DNA of 64,000 nt from Glycomyces xiaoerkulensis (GCF_002798405.1 NZ_PGGV01000029.1:186001-250000), one strand, 5' to 3'; numbered from the stretch's first letter, positions 22,849-31,643 are shown. Numbers and translations: made by a program. Notes: generated from the sequence alone by a model not told the origin.

Positions 22849-24963
22849 GTGAGCATCGCAACCGGGAGTCATGCCACCGAGTCCCGAGTGCCCCCGAACA
22901 TCACGCCGTCGGTGGAGCCGAAGCTCCCGAAGTCGGCGTTCCGTCCCGACATCGAGGGCCTGCGTGCAATCGCGGTCGGCTTGGTGGTGCTCGGGCACGC
23001 CGGGTTCCCGTATCTGGACGGCGGATATGTCGGTGTCGACGTCTTCTTCGTGATCTCGGGATTCTTGATCACGTCGCTGCTGCTGCGGGAGCTGGCCGAT
23101 ACCGGGCGGATCTCGGTGGCCGGGTTCTACGCCCGCCGCGCCACCCGATTGCTGCCGATGGCCGCGACCGTCATCGTCGCCACGCTGGCGGCCTCCTGGC
23201 TCTGGCTGGCACCGACCCGCTTCCAGGCGATCGTCGGTGACGCCCTCTCGAGCTCCCTGTACTTCGTGAACTACCGGTTGGCGTTCGAGGGGACGCAGTA
23301 TCTGAACGCCGATGAGGCGCCGTCGCCGTTTCAGCATTTCTGGTCGCTGGCGGTCGAGGAGCAGTTCTACCTGATCTGGCCGCTGCTGCTGATGGCGGTG
23401 GCGCTGATCCTCCGCGACCGGCGGGAGCTGATCCGCGACGGTCTCGCCGTAGTGCTGATCGTGATCACCGGCGCGACGTTCGCGGCCGGCGCGGTCCTGA
23501 CCGAAGCCGATCCGGTGTGGTCGTACTTCGGGCTGCACACGCGCGGCTGGGAGTTGGCCATCGGTGCGCTCGTCGCCGTTGCCGCCGGTGTCCTCGTCAA
23601 GACCCCACGTACCATCGCGGCGCTGCTGATGTGGGGAGGCCTGGCGGCGATCGTCTGGGCGGCGTTCAACTACGGAGATGCAACGATCTTTCCCGGGATC
23701 GCTGCGGCGGTGCCGGTGCTGGGGACGGCGGCGGTGATCGCGGGCGGCTGCGCTGCCCCGCGCCTCGGCGCGGGCGGCATGTTGAGCCTCCCGGCGTTCC
23801 AGGTGCTGGGGAAGCTCTCGTACGGTCTGTACCTGTGGCACTGGCCGGTGCTCATGATCGGCCCGGCCGCGCTCGACATGCAGCCGACCGTGCGCCTCAA
23901 CCTGGTGCTCGCGGCGGCGGCGCTCGGCATCACCGCCGTCACCTACGAGGTGGTCGAGAACCCGGTGCGGTTCGCGAAGTTCCTCAAACGCCGACCTCGA
24001 CGCGGCATCGGCCTCGGAGCGGCCCTGACAGCATGCACGGCCGCCCTGGCGCTCACGGCCGGAGCGTTGCTCGCCCCCCAGAACCTCGGCGACGGCGAAC
24101 CGGTCGCCACGCCGGAGGTCGACACGGTCGAAGAGCTCAACGATCTGATCCGGGAGTCGGCCGCCTACCACGGCACACCGTCGAATCTGACCCCGCCGCT
24201 CGAGGCCGCCGACGACCTCGCCGAGATCTACGAGAACGGCTGCAACACCTACATGCGGGACACCGAGGTAAAGGCCTGCAAGTTCGGCGAAGTCGGCGCC
24301 GACACGAAGGCTGTGCTGTTCGGCGACTCGCACGCCGCCTCCTGGTTCCCGGCCTTGAACCTGCTGGCCGAGGACAACGACTGGGAGCTGACCCTCCACA
24401 CCAAGAGCGCCTGCCCGGCCCCCATGGTCGCCAAGAACGTCTCGGACCTGGGCGGCCGGTACCACGAGTGCGATCAGTGGCGCGACGACGCGATCGACCG
24501 CATCCTCGCCCAGAAGCCGGACCTGATCGTGGTGGGAACCAGCGAGAGCAACAACCCGGTCACCCCGGAGGGCGGCGACTCCGAACAGGTGTGGTTGGAC
24601 GGATGGCGGGAGACCCTCGAACTCCTGGCGGGCAGCGGCGCCCGGATCGTGCTTCCGTCCAACCCGCCGAAGTTCGAATCGTCCGTGCCCGACTGCGTCT
24701 CGGCGAACCTCGACGATCCCTCGGTGTGCGGCGGCGCTGCGAGCGAGTTGATCGTCAACCGCGGACGCGAGCAGCGGGTACTGGAGATGGCCGAGAGCCT
24801 CGGCGTGCATACGATCGACACCGAGGACTGGTTCTGCGCCGACGACTTCTGCCCGGTCATCGTCGGAAGCATGCTGGCGTTCCGGGACTCCCACCACTTC
24901 AACACCACCTACTCCGAGTACCTGGCCCCGGTCCTGGCCGCGGAGCTGCCCGAGATCGAATAG
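22849..24963 (+). CDS. OafA-like membrane O-acyltransferase with SGNH domain, copy 1
   Basis: 704 residues. The N-terminal half (about 25-390) is an acyltransferase-3 domain of about ten membrane helices; it starts FRPDIEGLRAIAVGLVVLGH and contains GVDVFFVISGFLIT. After one more helix comes an extracytoplasmic SGNH/GDSL domain with LFGDSHAASWF (block I) and DSHHFN (block V). This two-domain form adds acetyl or similar groups to surface polysaccharides (as in OafA, OatA). GTG start at 22849 with GGGAG upstream. The next gene is a close paralogue 10 bases downstream. The glycan acceptor is not known. Confidence 0.9.
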   Translation: MSIATGSHATESRVPPNITPSVEPKLPKSAFRPDIEGLRAIAVGLVVLGHAGFPYLDGGYVGVDVFFVISGFLITSLLLRELADTGRISVAGFYARRATRLLPMAATVIVATLAASWLWLAPTRFQAIVGDALSSSLYFVNYRLAFEGTQYLNADEAPSPFQHFWSLAVEEQFYLIWPLLLMAVALILRDRRELIRDGLAVVLIVITGATFAAGAVLTEADPVWSYFGLHTRGWELAIGALVAVAAGVLVKTPRTIAALLMWGGLAAIVWAAFNYGDATIFPGIAAAVPVLGTAAVIAGGCAAPRLGAGGMLSLPAFQVLGKLSYGLYLWHWPVLMIGPAALDMQPTVRLNLVLAAAALGITAVTYEVVENPVRFAKFLKRRPRRGIGLGAALTACTAALALTAGALLAPQNLGDGEPVATPEVDTVEELNDLIRESAAYHGTPSNLTPPLEAADDLAEIYENGCNTYMRDTEVKACKFGEVGADTKAVLFGDSHAASWFPALNLLAEDNDWELTLHTKSACPAPMVAKNVSDLGGRYHECDQWRDDAIDRILAQKPDLIVVGTSESNNPVTPEGGDSEQVWLDGWRETLELLAGSGARIVLPSNPPKFESSVPDCVSANLDDPSVCGGAASELIVNRGREQRVLEMAESLGVHTIDTEDWFCADDFCPVIVGSMLAFRDSHHFNTTYSEYLAPVLAAELPEIE

Positions 24964-24973
24964 GGAAGCGTGA

Positions 24974-27118
24974 ATGGCCGTCTCAACCTCCACCCAAGCC
25001 GCCGAGACCCGGACCGGGCGCGATCCGGAACCGCCCCGGCGACCGAGCAAGTCGGCGTTCCGTCCCGACATCGAGGGCCTGCGTGCGGTCGCGGTGGGCC
25101 TGGTGGTGCTCGGGCACGCCGGGTTCCCGTATCTGGACGGCGGTTATGTCGGTGTCGACGTCTTCTTCGTGATCTCGGGGTTTCTGATCACGTCGCTGCT
25201 GCTGCGGGAATTGAACGGGACGGGCCGGATCTCGGTGGCCGGGTTCTATGCCCGTCGCGCCACCCGATTGCTGCCGATGGCCGCGACGGTCACAGTCGCG
25301 ACCCTGGTCGCCTCGTGGCTCTGGCTGGCACCGACCAGGTTCGCGGCGATCGCCGGTGACGCGCTGGCCAGTTCGCTCTATTTCGTGAACTACCGGTTGG
25401 CGTTCGAGGGCACCCAATACCTGAATGCCGATGAGGCGCCGTCGCCGTTTCAGCATTTCTGGTCGCTGGCGGTCGAGGAGCAGTTCTATCTTGTATGGCC
25501 GCTCCTCCTCATTGCGGTGGCGCTGGTCCTGCGCGCGCGCCGCGACCTGATCCGCGACGGGCTCGCGGTCGTCCTGATCATGATCGTCGGCACCACCTTC
25601 GCCGTCAGCGCGCTGCAGACCCAAGCCGATCCGGTGTGGTCGTACTTCGGGCTGCACACGCGCGGCTGGGAGCTGGCGATCGGAGCGCTCGTGGCGGTCG
25701 CGGCCACCGCGCTGGCGCGAACACCGCGGCCGCTCGCGGCGCTGCTGATGTGGGGCGGCCTGGCGGCGGTCGTGTGGGCGGGGTTCAACTACGGCGACTC
25801 GACCGTGTTCCCCGGGATCGCTGCGGCGGTGCCGGTGCTGGGGACGGCGGCGGTGATCGCGGGCGGCTGCGCAGCCCCGCGCCTCGGCGCGGGCGGCATG
25901 TTGAGTCTGCCGCCGTTCCAGGTGCTGGGGAAGCTCTCGTACGGGTTGTATCTGTGGCACTGGCCGGTGCTCATGATCGGCCCGTCCGCACTCGGACAGG
26001 AACCGTCGGTCAGACTCAACCTGGTACTCGCGGCGGCGGCGCTCGGCATCACCGCCGTCACCTACGAGGTGGTCGAGAACCCGGTGCGGTTCGCGAAGTT
26101 CTTCAAGCGGCGGCCCTGGCGCGGCATCGGCCTCGGAGTGGCGCTGACGGGCGGTTCGGCCGCGATCGCCATCGGAGCGGGTCTGCTCTTCGCCCCGCAG
26201 GCCACCGGCGGCGCGGACCCGGTCGCGACCCCCGAGGTGGACACCGTCGAGGAACTCAATCGGCTCATCGGCGACTCGCTCGAGCGCGAGGGCACGCCGT
26301 CGAACCTGGCGCCGCCGCCCCTCGATGCCAAGAGCGATCTGCCCGAGGTCTACGCGACCGGCTGCCACGCCGAGACCGAGCAGACCGAGGTCGACCCGTG
26401 CGTCTACGGTCATGCGGGCGCCGATACGCGGGTCGTGCTGTTCGGCGACTCGCACGCCGCCTCCTGGTTTCCGGCGCTCCGGGAGCTGGCCGAACGGAAC
26501 GGCTGGGAGCTGACCTCGTACACCAAGAGCGGGTGCCCGGCGCCGATGATCATCAAGAACGCCCGCGATCTCGGTGGCCGGTACCACCAGTGCGAAGGGT
26601 GGCGAGAGGCCGCGATCGAGCGGATCGTCGGCGACCGGCCGGACCTCGTCGTCGTCGGGTCCAGCGAGGGCAATACGCCCATCACAGAGGACGGTGAATC
26701 GGTCGCCCAAGCCTGGGTGGACGGCTGGAGGGCCACGCTCGAACGGCTCCAGGAGAGCGGGGCCGAGATCGTGCTGCCGTCGAACCCGCCGAGCTTCGGA
26801 GTGAACGTGCCCGACTGCGTCTCCGAGAACCTCGACGACCCGTCGGTGTGCGGGGGACCGGCGAACGAACTGATCCGCCGCGGCGAGCGCGAGCAGCGGG
26901 TACTGGAGATGGCCGAGAGCCTCGGCGTGCACACGATCGACACCGAGGACTGGTTCTGCGCAGGCGGCACCTGCCCGGTGATCGTCGGCAACATGCTCAC
27001 CTTCCGCGACTCGCACCACTTCAACGCGACGTACTCGGAGTTCCTGGCCCCGGTCCTGGCCGGAGCGCTGCCCGACATCGACTTATCGCAATGCCGTTCA
27101 GTTAGGGGCCGGCGATGA
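24974..27118 (+). CDS. OafA-like membrane O-acyltransferase with SGNH domain, copy 2 (3' end altered)
   Basis: 714 residues, same architecture as copy 1 and nearly identical to it over the membrane domain (for example KSAFRPDIEGLRA and NYRLAFEGTQYLNADEAPSP in both). The SGNH motifs LFGDSHAASWF and DSHHFN are intact. The linker and N-terminus differ more. Copy 1 ends at ELPEIE, whereas copy 2 runs past ALPDID into LSQCRSVRGRR. These last 11 codons and the stop come from the end of an inserted transposon remnant that starts at 27089, so the original stop has been lost. The change is small and far from the active site; the enzyme is probably functional. Confidence 0.9.
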   Translation: MAVSTSTQAAETRTGRDPEPPRRPSKSAFRPDIEGLRAVAVGLVVLGHAGFPYLDGGYVGVDVFFVISGFLITSLLLRELNGTGRISVAGFYARRATRLLPMAATVTVATLVASWLWLAPTRFAAIAGDALASSLYFVNYRLAFEGTQYLNADEAPSPFQHFWSLAVEEQFYLVWPLLLIAVALVLRARRDLIRDGLAVVLIMIVGTTFAVSALQTQADPVWSYFGLHTRGWELAIGALVAVAATALARTPRPLAALLMWGGLAAVVWAGFNYGDSTVFPGIAAAVPVLGTAAVIAGGCAAPRLGAGGMLSLPPFQVLGKLSYGLYLWHWPVLMIGPSALGQEPSVRLNLVLAAAALGITAVTYEVVENPVRFAKFFKRRPWRGIGLGVALTGGSAAIAIGAGLLFAPQATGGADPVATPEVDTVEELNRLIGDSLEREGTPSNLAPPPLDAKSDLPEVYATGCHAETEQTEVDPCVYGHAGADTRVVLFGDSHAASWFPALRELAERNGWELTSYTKSGCPAPMIIKNARDLGGRYHQCEGWREAAIERIVGDRPDLVVVGSSEGNTPITEDGESVAQAWVDGWRATLERLQESGAEIVLPSNPPSFGVNVPDCVSENLDDPSVCGGPANELIRRGEREQRVLEMAESLGVHTIDTEDWFCAGGTCPVIVGNMLTFRDSHHFNATYSEFLAPVLAGALPDIDLSQCRSVRGRR
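27089..27107 (+). repeat. Left terminal inverted repeat of the IS4-type element
   Basis: CAATGCCGTTCAGTTAGGG. It supplies the final codons of acyltransferase copy 2 on the plus strand and the transposase stop (TAA) on the minus strand. Confidence 0.85.
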
Positions 27119-27350
27119 CGCTGATGTCGAGGGTGGCTTTGTAGGTTCGGCGGTCGACCGGGCCTTTGGCTCGGTGTTTGGAGATCGCGCGTTTGACCAC
27201 GCGGGGCGCGGTTCGCAGCCTGCGTCCGGGCAGCAGGTACTGGTGCACCTGCCGCCCGATCAGGCCGGTGAGGTCGATGGCCTCGTCGTCGACGATGTTC
27301 TCGGCTCGGGTGAGCTGGTCGCGTGCGGCCTCGACACCCGGCCCACAGCC
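27102..27350 (-). pseudogene. IS4 family transposase, C-terminal remnant
   Basis: Read from the minus strand, this stretch gives GVEAARDQLTRAENIVDDEA, then LTGLIGRQVHQYLLPGRR and finally RVVKRAISKHRAKG and TYKATLDISVIAGP before TAA. The VKRAISKxxAKG ... YKATLxI ending is the typical C-terminus of actinobacterial IS4-type transposases. No start codon and no catalytic DDE residues remain; an in-frame TAG lies at the right repeat. It is a dead fragment of about 80 codons. Confidence 0.8.
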
Positions 27351-27367
27351 CTAACTGAACGACATTG
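27349..27367 (-). repeat. Right terminal inverted repeat of the IS4-type element
   Basis: CCCTAACTGAACGACATTG, the reverse complement of the left repeat with one mismatch. Confidence 0.85.
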
Positions 27368-27407
27368 CCGCTAAGCGGCGCATAAAAGGGGCGCTCGAGA
27401 CTACGGA

Positions 27408-28313
27408 TCAGATGCCGCGTCCGCGCCGGTGGAGGGCGGACATGACGGCGGGGACGCCGACGATGCCGGCCGCCGCGGCGGCGGCGACCGCCGCGCGCGG
27501 TTCGCTCGGGTTCGACCTGGTCGCCCGTAGCGCCCACCGCAGCGCCGCCCGGCGGTCGCCGATCGCGGCGTGCCAGCAGGCGAGCTGGCCGTAGACCCGG
27601 GCCGCGCCCTCAGGGCTGCCGTGGATCTCCGGGTGCCGCGCCAGGATCCACCGCAGCGAGGAGATCTTGGTGTCCCAGCGGGTCTCGAAATGCGAACCGG
27701 CCCAGTTGATGAGCGCGTACGGGGTGTCCACGTGCGCGATCGGGCGGCGCCTGGCCGCCCGCAGCAGCATGTCCCAGTCCTCGTTCTGGCTGCCGGGCGC
27801 GTCCTCGGCCACCAGTCCCAGCCCGCCCATGAGGGCCTCGCGCCGGAACAGGAAAGTCGAGGAGTGCAGCATCATCATCCGCGACCGCAGCAGGTCCGCG
27901 TGCCGCACCGTCGCCTGCCCGGCCACTCGCGAGTTCCGGCGCCCGCGGTAGTCGACCTCGATCGCGGCCGTGCACATCTCGGCCTCGGTGCCGAGGGCCG
28001 CGACCTGCGCGGTGAGCTTGCCCGGCAGCCATTCGTCGTCGTCGTCGAGGAAGGCGATCAGTTCGGTGCCGAGCTCGGCGATGCCGGTGTTGCGGGCCCC
28101 GGCCAGGCCGGGAGTGCGTTCGTTCTTCATCACCTTGACCGGCCGCTGTCCGCCGGAGGCGAGCTCCTCGTCGGGGGCGGCGCGGTCGAAGACGACGACC
28201 GTGTCGAGCTCACCGGGGTAGAACTGGGTGACCACCGAGCGGAGCGCCTCGCGCACCTGCCGGGGCCGGTCGTGGGTCGGGATCACGACTCCGACCGAAG
28301 GCCAGTCGCTCAT
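27408..28313 (-). CDS. Glycosyltransferase family 2
   Basis: 301 residues from ATG 28313; the longer open frame upstream is a shadow of the sulfotransferase. GT-A features: GVVIPTHDRPRQVREALRSV at the N-terminus, GLAGARNTGI, and the metal/nucleotide-sugar motif FLDDDDEWLP near residue 90, with the acceptor-side EDWDMLLRA near 185. The C-terminal 60 residues are Ala-rich helices resembling a TPR hairpin. It would add one sugar in the cytoplasm. Its start overlaps the stop of the sulfotransferase upstream (ATGA), so the two genes are coupled. Donor and acceptor sugars are unknown. Confidence 0.88.
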   Translation of the reverse strand: MSDWPSVGVVIPTHDRPRQVREALRSVVTQFYPGELDTVVVFDRAAPDEELASGGQRPVKVMKNERTPGLAGARNTGIAELGTELIAFLDDDDEWLPGKLTAQVAALGTEAEMCTAAIEVDYRGRRNSRVAGQATVRHADLLRSRMMMLHSSTFLFRREALMGGLGLVAEDAPGSQNEDWDMLLRAARRRPIAHVDTPYALINWAGSHFETRWDTKISSLRWILARHPEIHGSPEGAARVYGQLACWHAAIGDRRAALRWALRATRSNPSEPRAAVAAAAAAGIVGVPAVMSALHRRGRGI

Positions 28314-29353
28314 TCGCCGCCTCCCTGCGAGTGCACCCGGCAGGCGTCGTCCGGGGCCGACCGCCCGTCGTCGGGTGCGGGTTCGTCTTCGTTGAGATAG
28401 CCGTAGCGGCCCAGCAGCGGCCGGGTCAGGGTCGACACCATCCGGCGGGTGCTCTCCGGCAGATCCTCGGCCCACGCCTCGTCGGTCCGGATGGGGATGC
28501 GGCCGACGGTGAACCGCATCGGGTTCCCGGCCGCCGAGTGGCTCGGGCCGAGGTCGGCCCAGCCCTCGCCGATGAAATTCAGGTCGGACTCGGCCAGGTC
28601 GAGCCCGCAGAACCGGGCGAGGGAGGCGATCACCTTGCGGGGGCGCTCGATGATGCGCTCGTAACGGACCCGCCGCACCGGCACGCCGCGCCGCGCCAGC
28701 AGGCTGAACGCGGCGTTCTGGGCGTTCCAGAGCATCGCGGCCTTCGTGGGGGAGTAGCGGGTCATCTGCTCGCCGGTGGGCGACTCGGGCCGGCGGACCT
28801 TCTTGGTCCAGGAGTAGGCCACGCCGCGGGAATCGCGCACCACGTGGAGGATGCGCAGGTCGATGTTCGGCGACCAGCGCAGGCAGTAGGCCAGCGAGGC
28901 GTGCTTGGAGGAGTCGACCACGACCCGGGCGTTCGTGTCGGCCGCCGCGGCGGCGTAGACGCGCTCGAAATAGGAAGCGTACTCGCGCACGAGCCGGTGC
29001 TGGTCGGTCGCGAGCTTCTTCCCGGCCAGCACCGGGATGTGCCGGGTCCGGTCCACGGTGGCTTTGAGGGCGGAGAGCCGCTCCACGTCGACCCGGTCCC
29101 AGGATCCGAAGGCGGCCTTGCCGATGCGCTGCCAGAACTCGCAGTGGGAGAAGGTCGCCCCGCAGGCGCACATCTCGTCGGCGACCAGGTCTCGTTCCCA
29201 CAGGTGGGTGATCTCCCCCAGGGGCATGACGCCCGGCAACTGCCCGAGCAGGCGTTCCAGGAGCGTCGTGCCGCTGCGGCCCAGACCTCCGATGAACACC
29301 ACCCGGACGGGGTTCTCGGACTGCTCGGCCGTGTCGGCGATCTTGGCGCTCAC
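28310..29353 (-). CDS. PAPS-dependent sulfotransferase (2 of 3)
   Basis: 347 residues from GTG 29353, which has GGGGAG 9 bases upstream. An ATG at 29479 would give 42 more residues but would consume the whole gap to the divergent wecG-like gene. The PAPS sites are clear: FIGGLGRSGTTLLERLL (5'-phosphosulfate loop) and VVVDSSKHASLAYCLRW plus LHVVRDSRGVAYSW (3'-phosphate site). A CACG/C pair (MCACGATFSHCEFW) may bind metal or form a disulfide. It is coupled to the GT2 gene, which suggests that both act on the same glycan. Confidence 0.87.
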   Translation of the reverse strand: MSAKIADTAEQSENPVRVVFIGGLGRSGTTLLERLLGQLPGVMPLGEITHLWERDLVADEMCACGATFSHCEFWQRIGKAAFGSWDRVDVERLSALKATVDRTRHIPVLAGKKLATDQHRLVREYASYFERVYAAAAADTNARVVVDSSKHASLAYCLRWSPNIDLRILHVVRDSRGVAYSWTKKVRRPESPTGEQMTRYSPTKAAMLWNAQNAAFSLLARRGVPVRRVRYERIIERPRKVIASLARFCGLDLAESDLNFIGEGWADLGPSHSAAGNPMRFTVGRIPIRTDEAWAEDLPESTRRMVSTLTRPLLGRYGYLNEDEPAPDDGRSAPDDACRVHSQGGGE

Positions 29354-29477
29354 TGGTCGCTGCTCCCCGTTCTCGTCGTCGGTGCTCGTATGGGTAACGA
29401 CTCTGGGTGGGGTGGGGGACACGCCCTGAGGTGAAAAATCCCGGAAAAGGCGGCGGATCGCCCTACCGTCTGATGGC

Positions 29478-30302
29478 ATGGAGCGTTACGGCCCGATGCG
29501 GCTCGCTTGCCCGGACCGCCGGATGGAATCCCGGATCCGCGTGGGCGGCGTACGACTCGATCCGGTGACCGAACCCGAAGCCGTGGCCCGGGTGATGGCG
29601 GCCCTGGAGACCGGCCGCGGCGGCCACATCGTGACCCCCAACGTGGACATCGCCGCCGCGGCGAGGAAGAGTGCCGACCTGCGCGCACTGATCGACGCCG
29701 GCGATCTGGTGACCGCCGACGGCGCCCCGCTGGTGTGGGCCTCCAGACTGGCGGGCACGCCGCTGCCGGAGCGGGTGGCCGGGTCCGACCTGGTGTGGAG
29801 TCTCGCCGAGGCCGCCGCCGAGCGGGGCCTGCGGCTCGCGCTGCTGGGCGGCACTCCGGACAACGCGGCCCGGCCGACCGAGCGGGCCGCGACGGTTCTC
29901 GAACACCGCTTCCCGGGCCTGAAGGTGGTGGGCGCCTGGTGCCCGCCGATGGGCTTCGACCGTGACGACTCGCAATGGCGGTCCCTCGTCGCCCGCTTCG
30001 AGGCGGCCGCGCCCGATCTGGTCTACGCGGGCCTGGGCTTCCCGAAGCAGGAGCGCGTGATCGCCCGCCTCCGCGAGGCCGCGCCGCGGACCTGGTTCCT
30101 CGGCTGCGGCGCCGGCATCGACTTCCTGGCGGGCTACCGGCGCCGCGCCCCCGAATGGATGCGGCGCACCGGCACCGAATGGACCTACCGCCTGGCCTCA
30201 GAGCCCGGGCGCCTGGCCCGCCGGTACCTCCGCGACGATGTCCCCGAAGCGCTCCGGCTCCTGGCCGAGGCCGTCCGCGCCCGCCGCGCTGGCATTTCGT
30301 AG
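29478..30302 (+). CDS. WecG/TagA/CpsF family glycosyltransferase (GT26)
   Basis: 274 residues. Family signatures are HIVTPNVDIAAAARK, VTADGAPLVWASRLAG (catalytic Asp), LLGGTPDNA and VYAGLGFPKQERVI. These enzymes transfer N-acetylmannosamine or a uronic acid relative to a polyprenyl-diphosphate-linked sugar at the inner membrane face, the second step in a lipid-linked glycan. No initiating phosphoglycosyltransferase is seen in the window. It is transcribed divergently from the sulfotransferase-GT2 pair; the 124-base gap must hold both promoters. Confidence 0.92.
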   Translation: MERYGPMRLACPDRRMESRIRVGGVRLDPVTEPEAVARVMAALETGRGGHIVTPNVDIAAAARKSADLRALIDAGDLVTADGAPLVWASRLAGTPLPERVAGSDLVWSLAEAAAERGLRLALLGGTPDNAARPTERAATVLEHRFPGLKVVGAWCPPMGFDRDDSQWRSLVARFEAAAPDLVYAGLGFPKQERVIARLREAAPRTWFLGCGAGIDFLAGYRRRAPEWMRRTGTEWTYRLASEPGRLARRYLRDDVPEALRLLAEAVRARRAGIS

Positions 30303-30323
30303 CCCATTCGGTCTACTGAAGGT

Positions 30324-30581
30324 ATGAATGCAATGACTACCATCAAGGTCACCACGGATCTGCGAGACCGGATCGCGAGATTGGCTGAAAGTCGGCACTT
30401 GACGATGGCCGGAGCCGTCGAGCGCGCGATCGACGTGGGTGAGGAGGAAGAATTCTGGGCCAGGGCGAGGGCCGTCATGGGTACCGCCGCCGCTCGTGCG
30501 GATCTCCGGCGAGAAAACGAGCGGTTCGCGACGGTGCTGGAAGATGAACTCGAGCCGGAAGACTGGAGCGACCTGCTGTGA
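30324..30581 (+). CDS. Putative MazE-like/ribbon-helix-helix antitoxin
   Basis: 85 residues. The N-terminus (TTIKVTTDLRDRIARLAESR, then HLTMAGAVERAID) looks like a ribbon-helix-helix DNA-binding fold; the C-terminal half is acidic (EDELEPEDWSDLL), as expected for a toxin-wrapping tail. It overlaps the mazF-like gene by 4 bases (GTGA), the usual antitoxin-first order. Start at ATG 30324; ATG 30333 is also possible. Confidence 0.8.
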   Translation: MNAMTTIKVTTDLRDRIARLAESRHLTMAGAVERAIDVGEEEEFWARARAVMGTAAARADLRRENERFATVLEDELEPEDWSDLL

Positions 30582-30898
30582 ACCGAGGCGACATCTACCT
30601 GTGCGATTTCGGAGATCCGCTCGGACACGAGCAGGGCCACATGCGGCCCGCCGTGATCGTCTCACGTGATGAGATGGCGAGTTTCGGTATACCTGTAGTC
30701 GTACCAGTATCGAGAACCCGGAAGGAGTATCCGACCCATGTAGAGCTGGAGGAGGCCCTACCGGTCACGAGCTACGCCCAGTGCGAGCACCTGCGCACCG
30801 TTTCTACACGGCAGCTCATCAAGCATGCCGGCGCGGTCGACGGCGTGCAGATGCTCAAAATTGAACTCATCCTGCGCCGAATTCTCGGTCTAACGTGA
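30578..30898 (+). CDS. mazF: MazF/PemK family mRNA interferase toxin
   Basis: 106 residues, GTG start. It opens NRGDIYLCDFGDPLGHEQG, then RPAVIVSRDEM and VVPVSRTRKEYPTHVEL, the SH3-like barrel of MazF endoribonucleases. The conserved arginine that starts RPAVIVS and the TS near the fourth strand (LPVTSYAQCEHLRTVS) are in place, so it is probably active when free. It is inserted in the middle of the polysaccharide locus. Confidence 0.9.
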   Translation: MNRGDIYLCDFGDPLGHEQGHMRPAVIVSRDEMASFGIPVVVPVSRTRKEYPTHVELEEALPVTSYAQCEHLRTVSTRQLIKHAGAVDGVQMLKIELILRRILGLT

Positions 30899-30902
30899 GC
30901 CC

Positions 30903-31634
30903 TCAGCGCCGCCGGGCGATGTAGACGACGTCGGTCGCCCACTTCGACAGCGGCGAGGCCAGGGCCGCATCGACACCCCTGGCGAGCCACGAGACCGGTC
31001 GGCGGTAGCAGCCCCGGGTGAACAGGGAGAAGCCCTGTACTCCCACCAGATCGAAGCCGTGGCGGTCCAGCAGCTCGCGCATCTGCTCGTGCGACAGCTC
31101 CTGGAACCAGGTGCTCGTGTCCAACCGCCCGAACGTCTTCCGCAGGTGGCGCAGGGAACCGGCGTTCCCGTGGTTCTCCACCACCAGCAGCCCCGCGTCG
31201 GCGTCCGGCAGCGCGGTCGCGGCGAAGTCCATCAGCCGGTCCCGCAGCTCGTCGTTCACGTTGAGCACGAACCGGAAGGCCGTCACCAGCGCCGGACGGC
31301 TCGGCACCACCTCCGGGACCGCCTCGGCCGGACCCACCAGGTGCGCCATCCCCGGCGTGCCCAGTTCGCGGCCCTTCGCCAGCATCGCCTCCGAGGTGTC
31401 GTAGCCGTGCGAAACCGCCACCAGGCCCGCCAGCATCCGCGCCACCCGACCGGTGCCGCATGCGAAGTCGTGATGGACCGGCGGCACTTCGAACGCCGCG
31501 GGCACGAGCCCGCGCAGCCATCCGGCCTGACGGGAGCTCACGATCGACGAGAACGTGCCGGGCGCGTAGGTGCGCTCGGCGTACTTCTCGACCGCGTCCG
31601 GGTCCTGGAACACCTCGGTGTAATGGGTCGCCAA
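30903..31634 (-). CDS. SAM-dependent methyltransferase
   Basis: 243 residues of class I Rossmann type. Motif I is HHDFACGTGRVARMLA, then GYDTSEAMLAKGRE, and LVTAFRFVLNVNDE at the motif IV position. It is the last gene of the minus-strand operon 38245 to 30903 and follows the flippase by 9 bases. It may methylate a sugar of the glycan or a lipid carrier; the substrate cannot be read from sequence. Confidence 0.82.
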   Translation of the reverse strand: MATHYTEVFQDPDAVEKYAERTYAPGTFSSIVSSRQAGWLRGLVPAAFEVPPVHHDFACGTGRVARMLAGLVAVSHGYDTSEAMLAKGRELGTPGMAHLVGPAEAVPEVVPSRPALVTAFRFVLNVNDELRDRLMDFAATALPDADAGLLVVENHGNAGSLRHLRKTFGRLDTSTWFQELSHEQMRELLDRHGFDLVGVQGFSLFTRGCYRRPVSWLARGVDAALASPLSKWATDVVYIARRR

Positions 31635-31643
31635 CGGATTCCC

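Larger units (their letters stand above)
27089..27367. mobile_element. Internally deleted IS4-type element (MITE-like), 279 bp
   Basis: It is bounded by 19-base terminal inverted repeats: left CAATGCCGTTCAGTTAGGG (27089-27107), right CCCTAACTGAACGACATTG (27349-27367), matching at 18 of 19 positions. The interior keeps only the C-terminal end of an IS4-type transposase on the minus strand, whose stop lies within the left repeat. Both ends are intact but most of the transposase is gone, so it can move only with a helper. The bases flanking the ends (CGACTTATCG left, CCGCTAAGCG right) agree at 6 of 10 positions, at best a decayed target duplication. Confidence 0.85.

Noticed and set aside
22633-25071. 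Long antisense frames over the acyltransferases (22633-25071, 24983-27019)
   Set aside because: Their similarity to each other only reflects the duplication of the sense genes.
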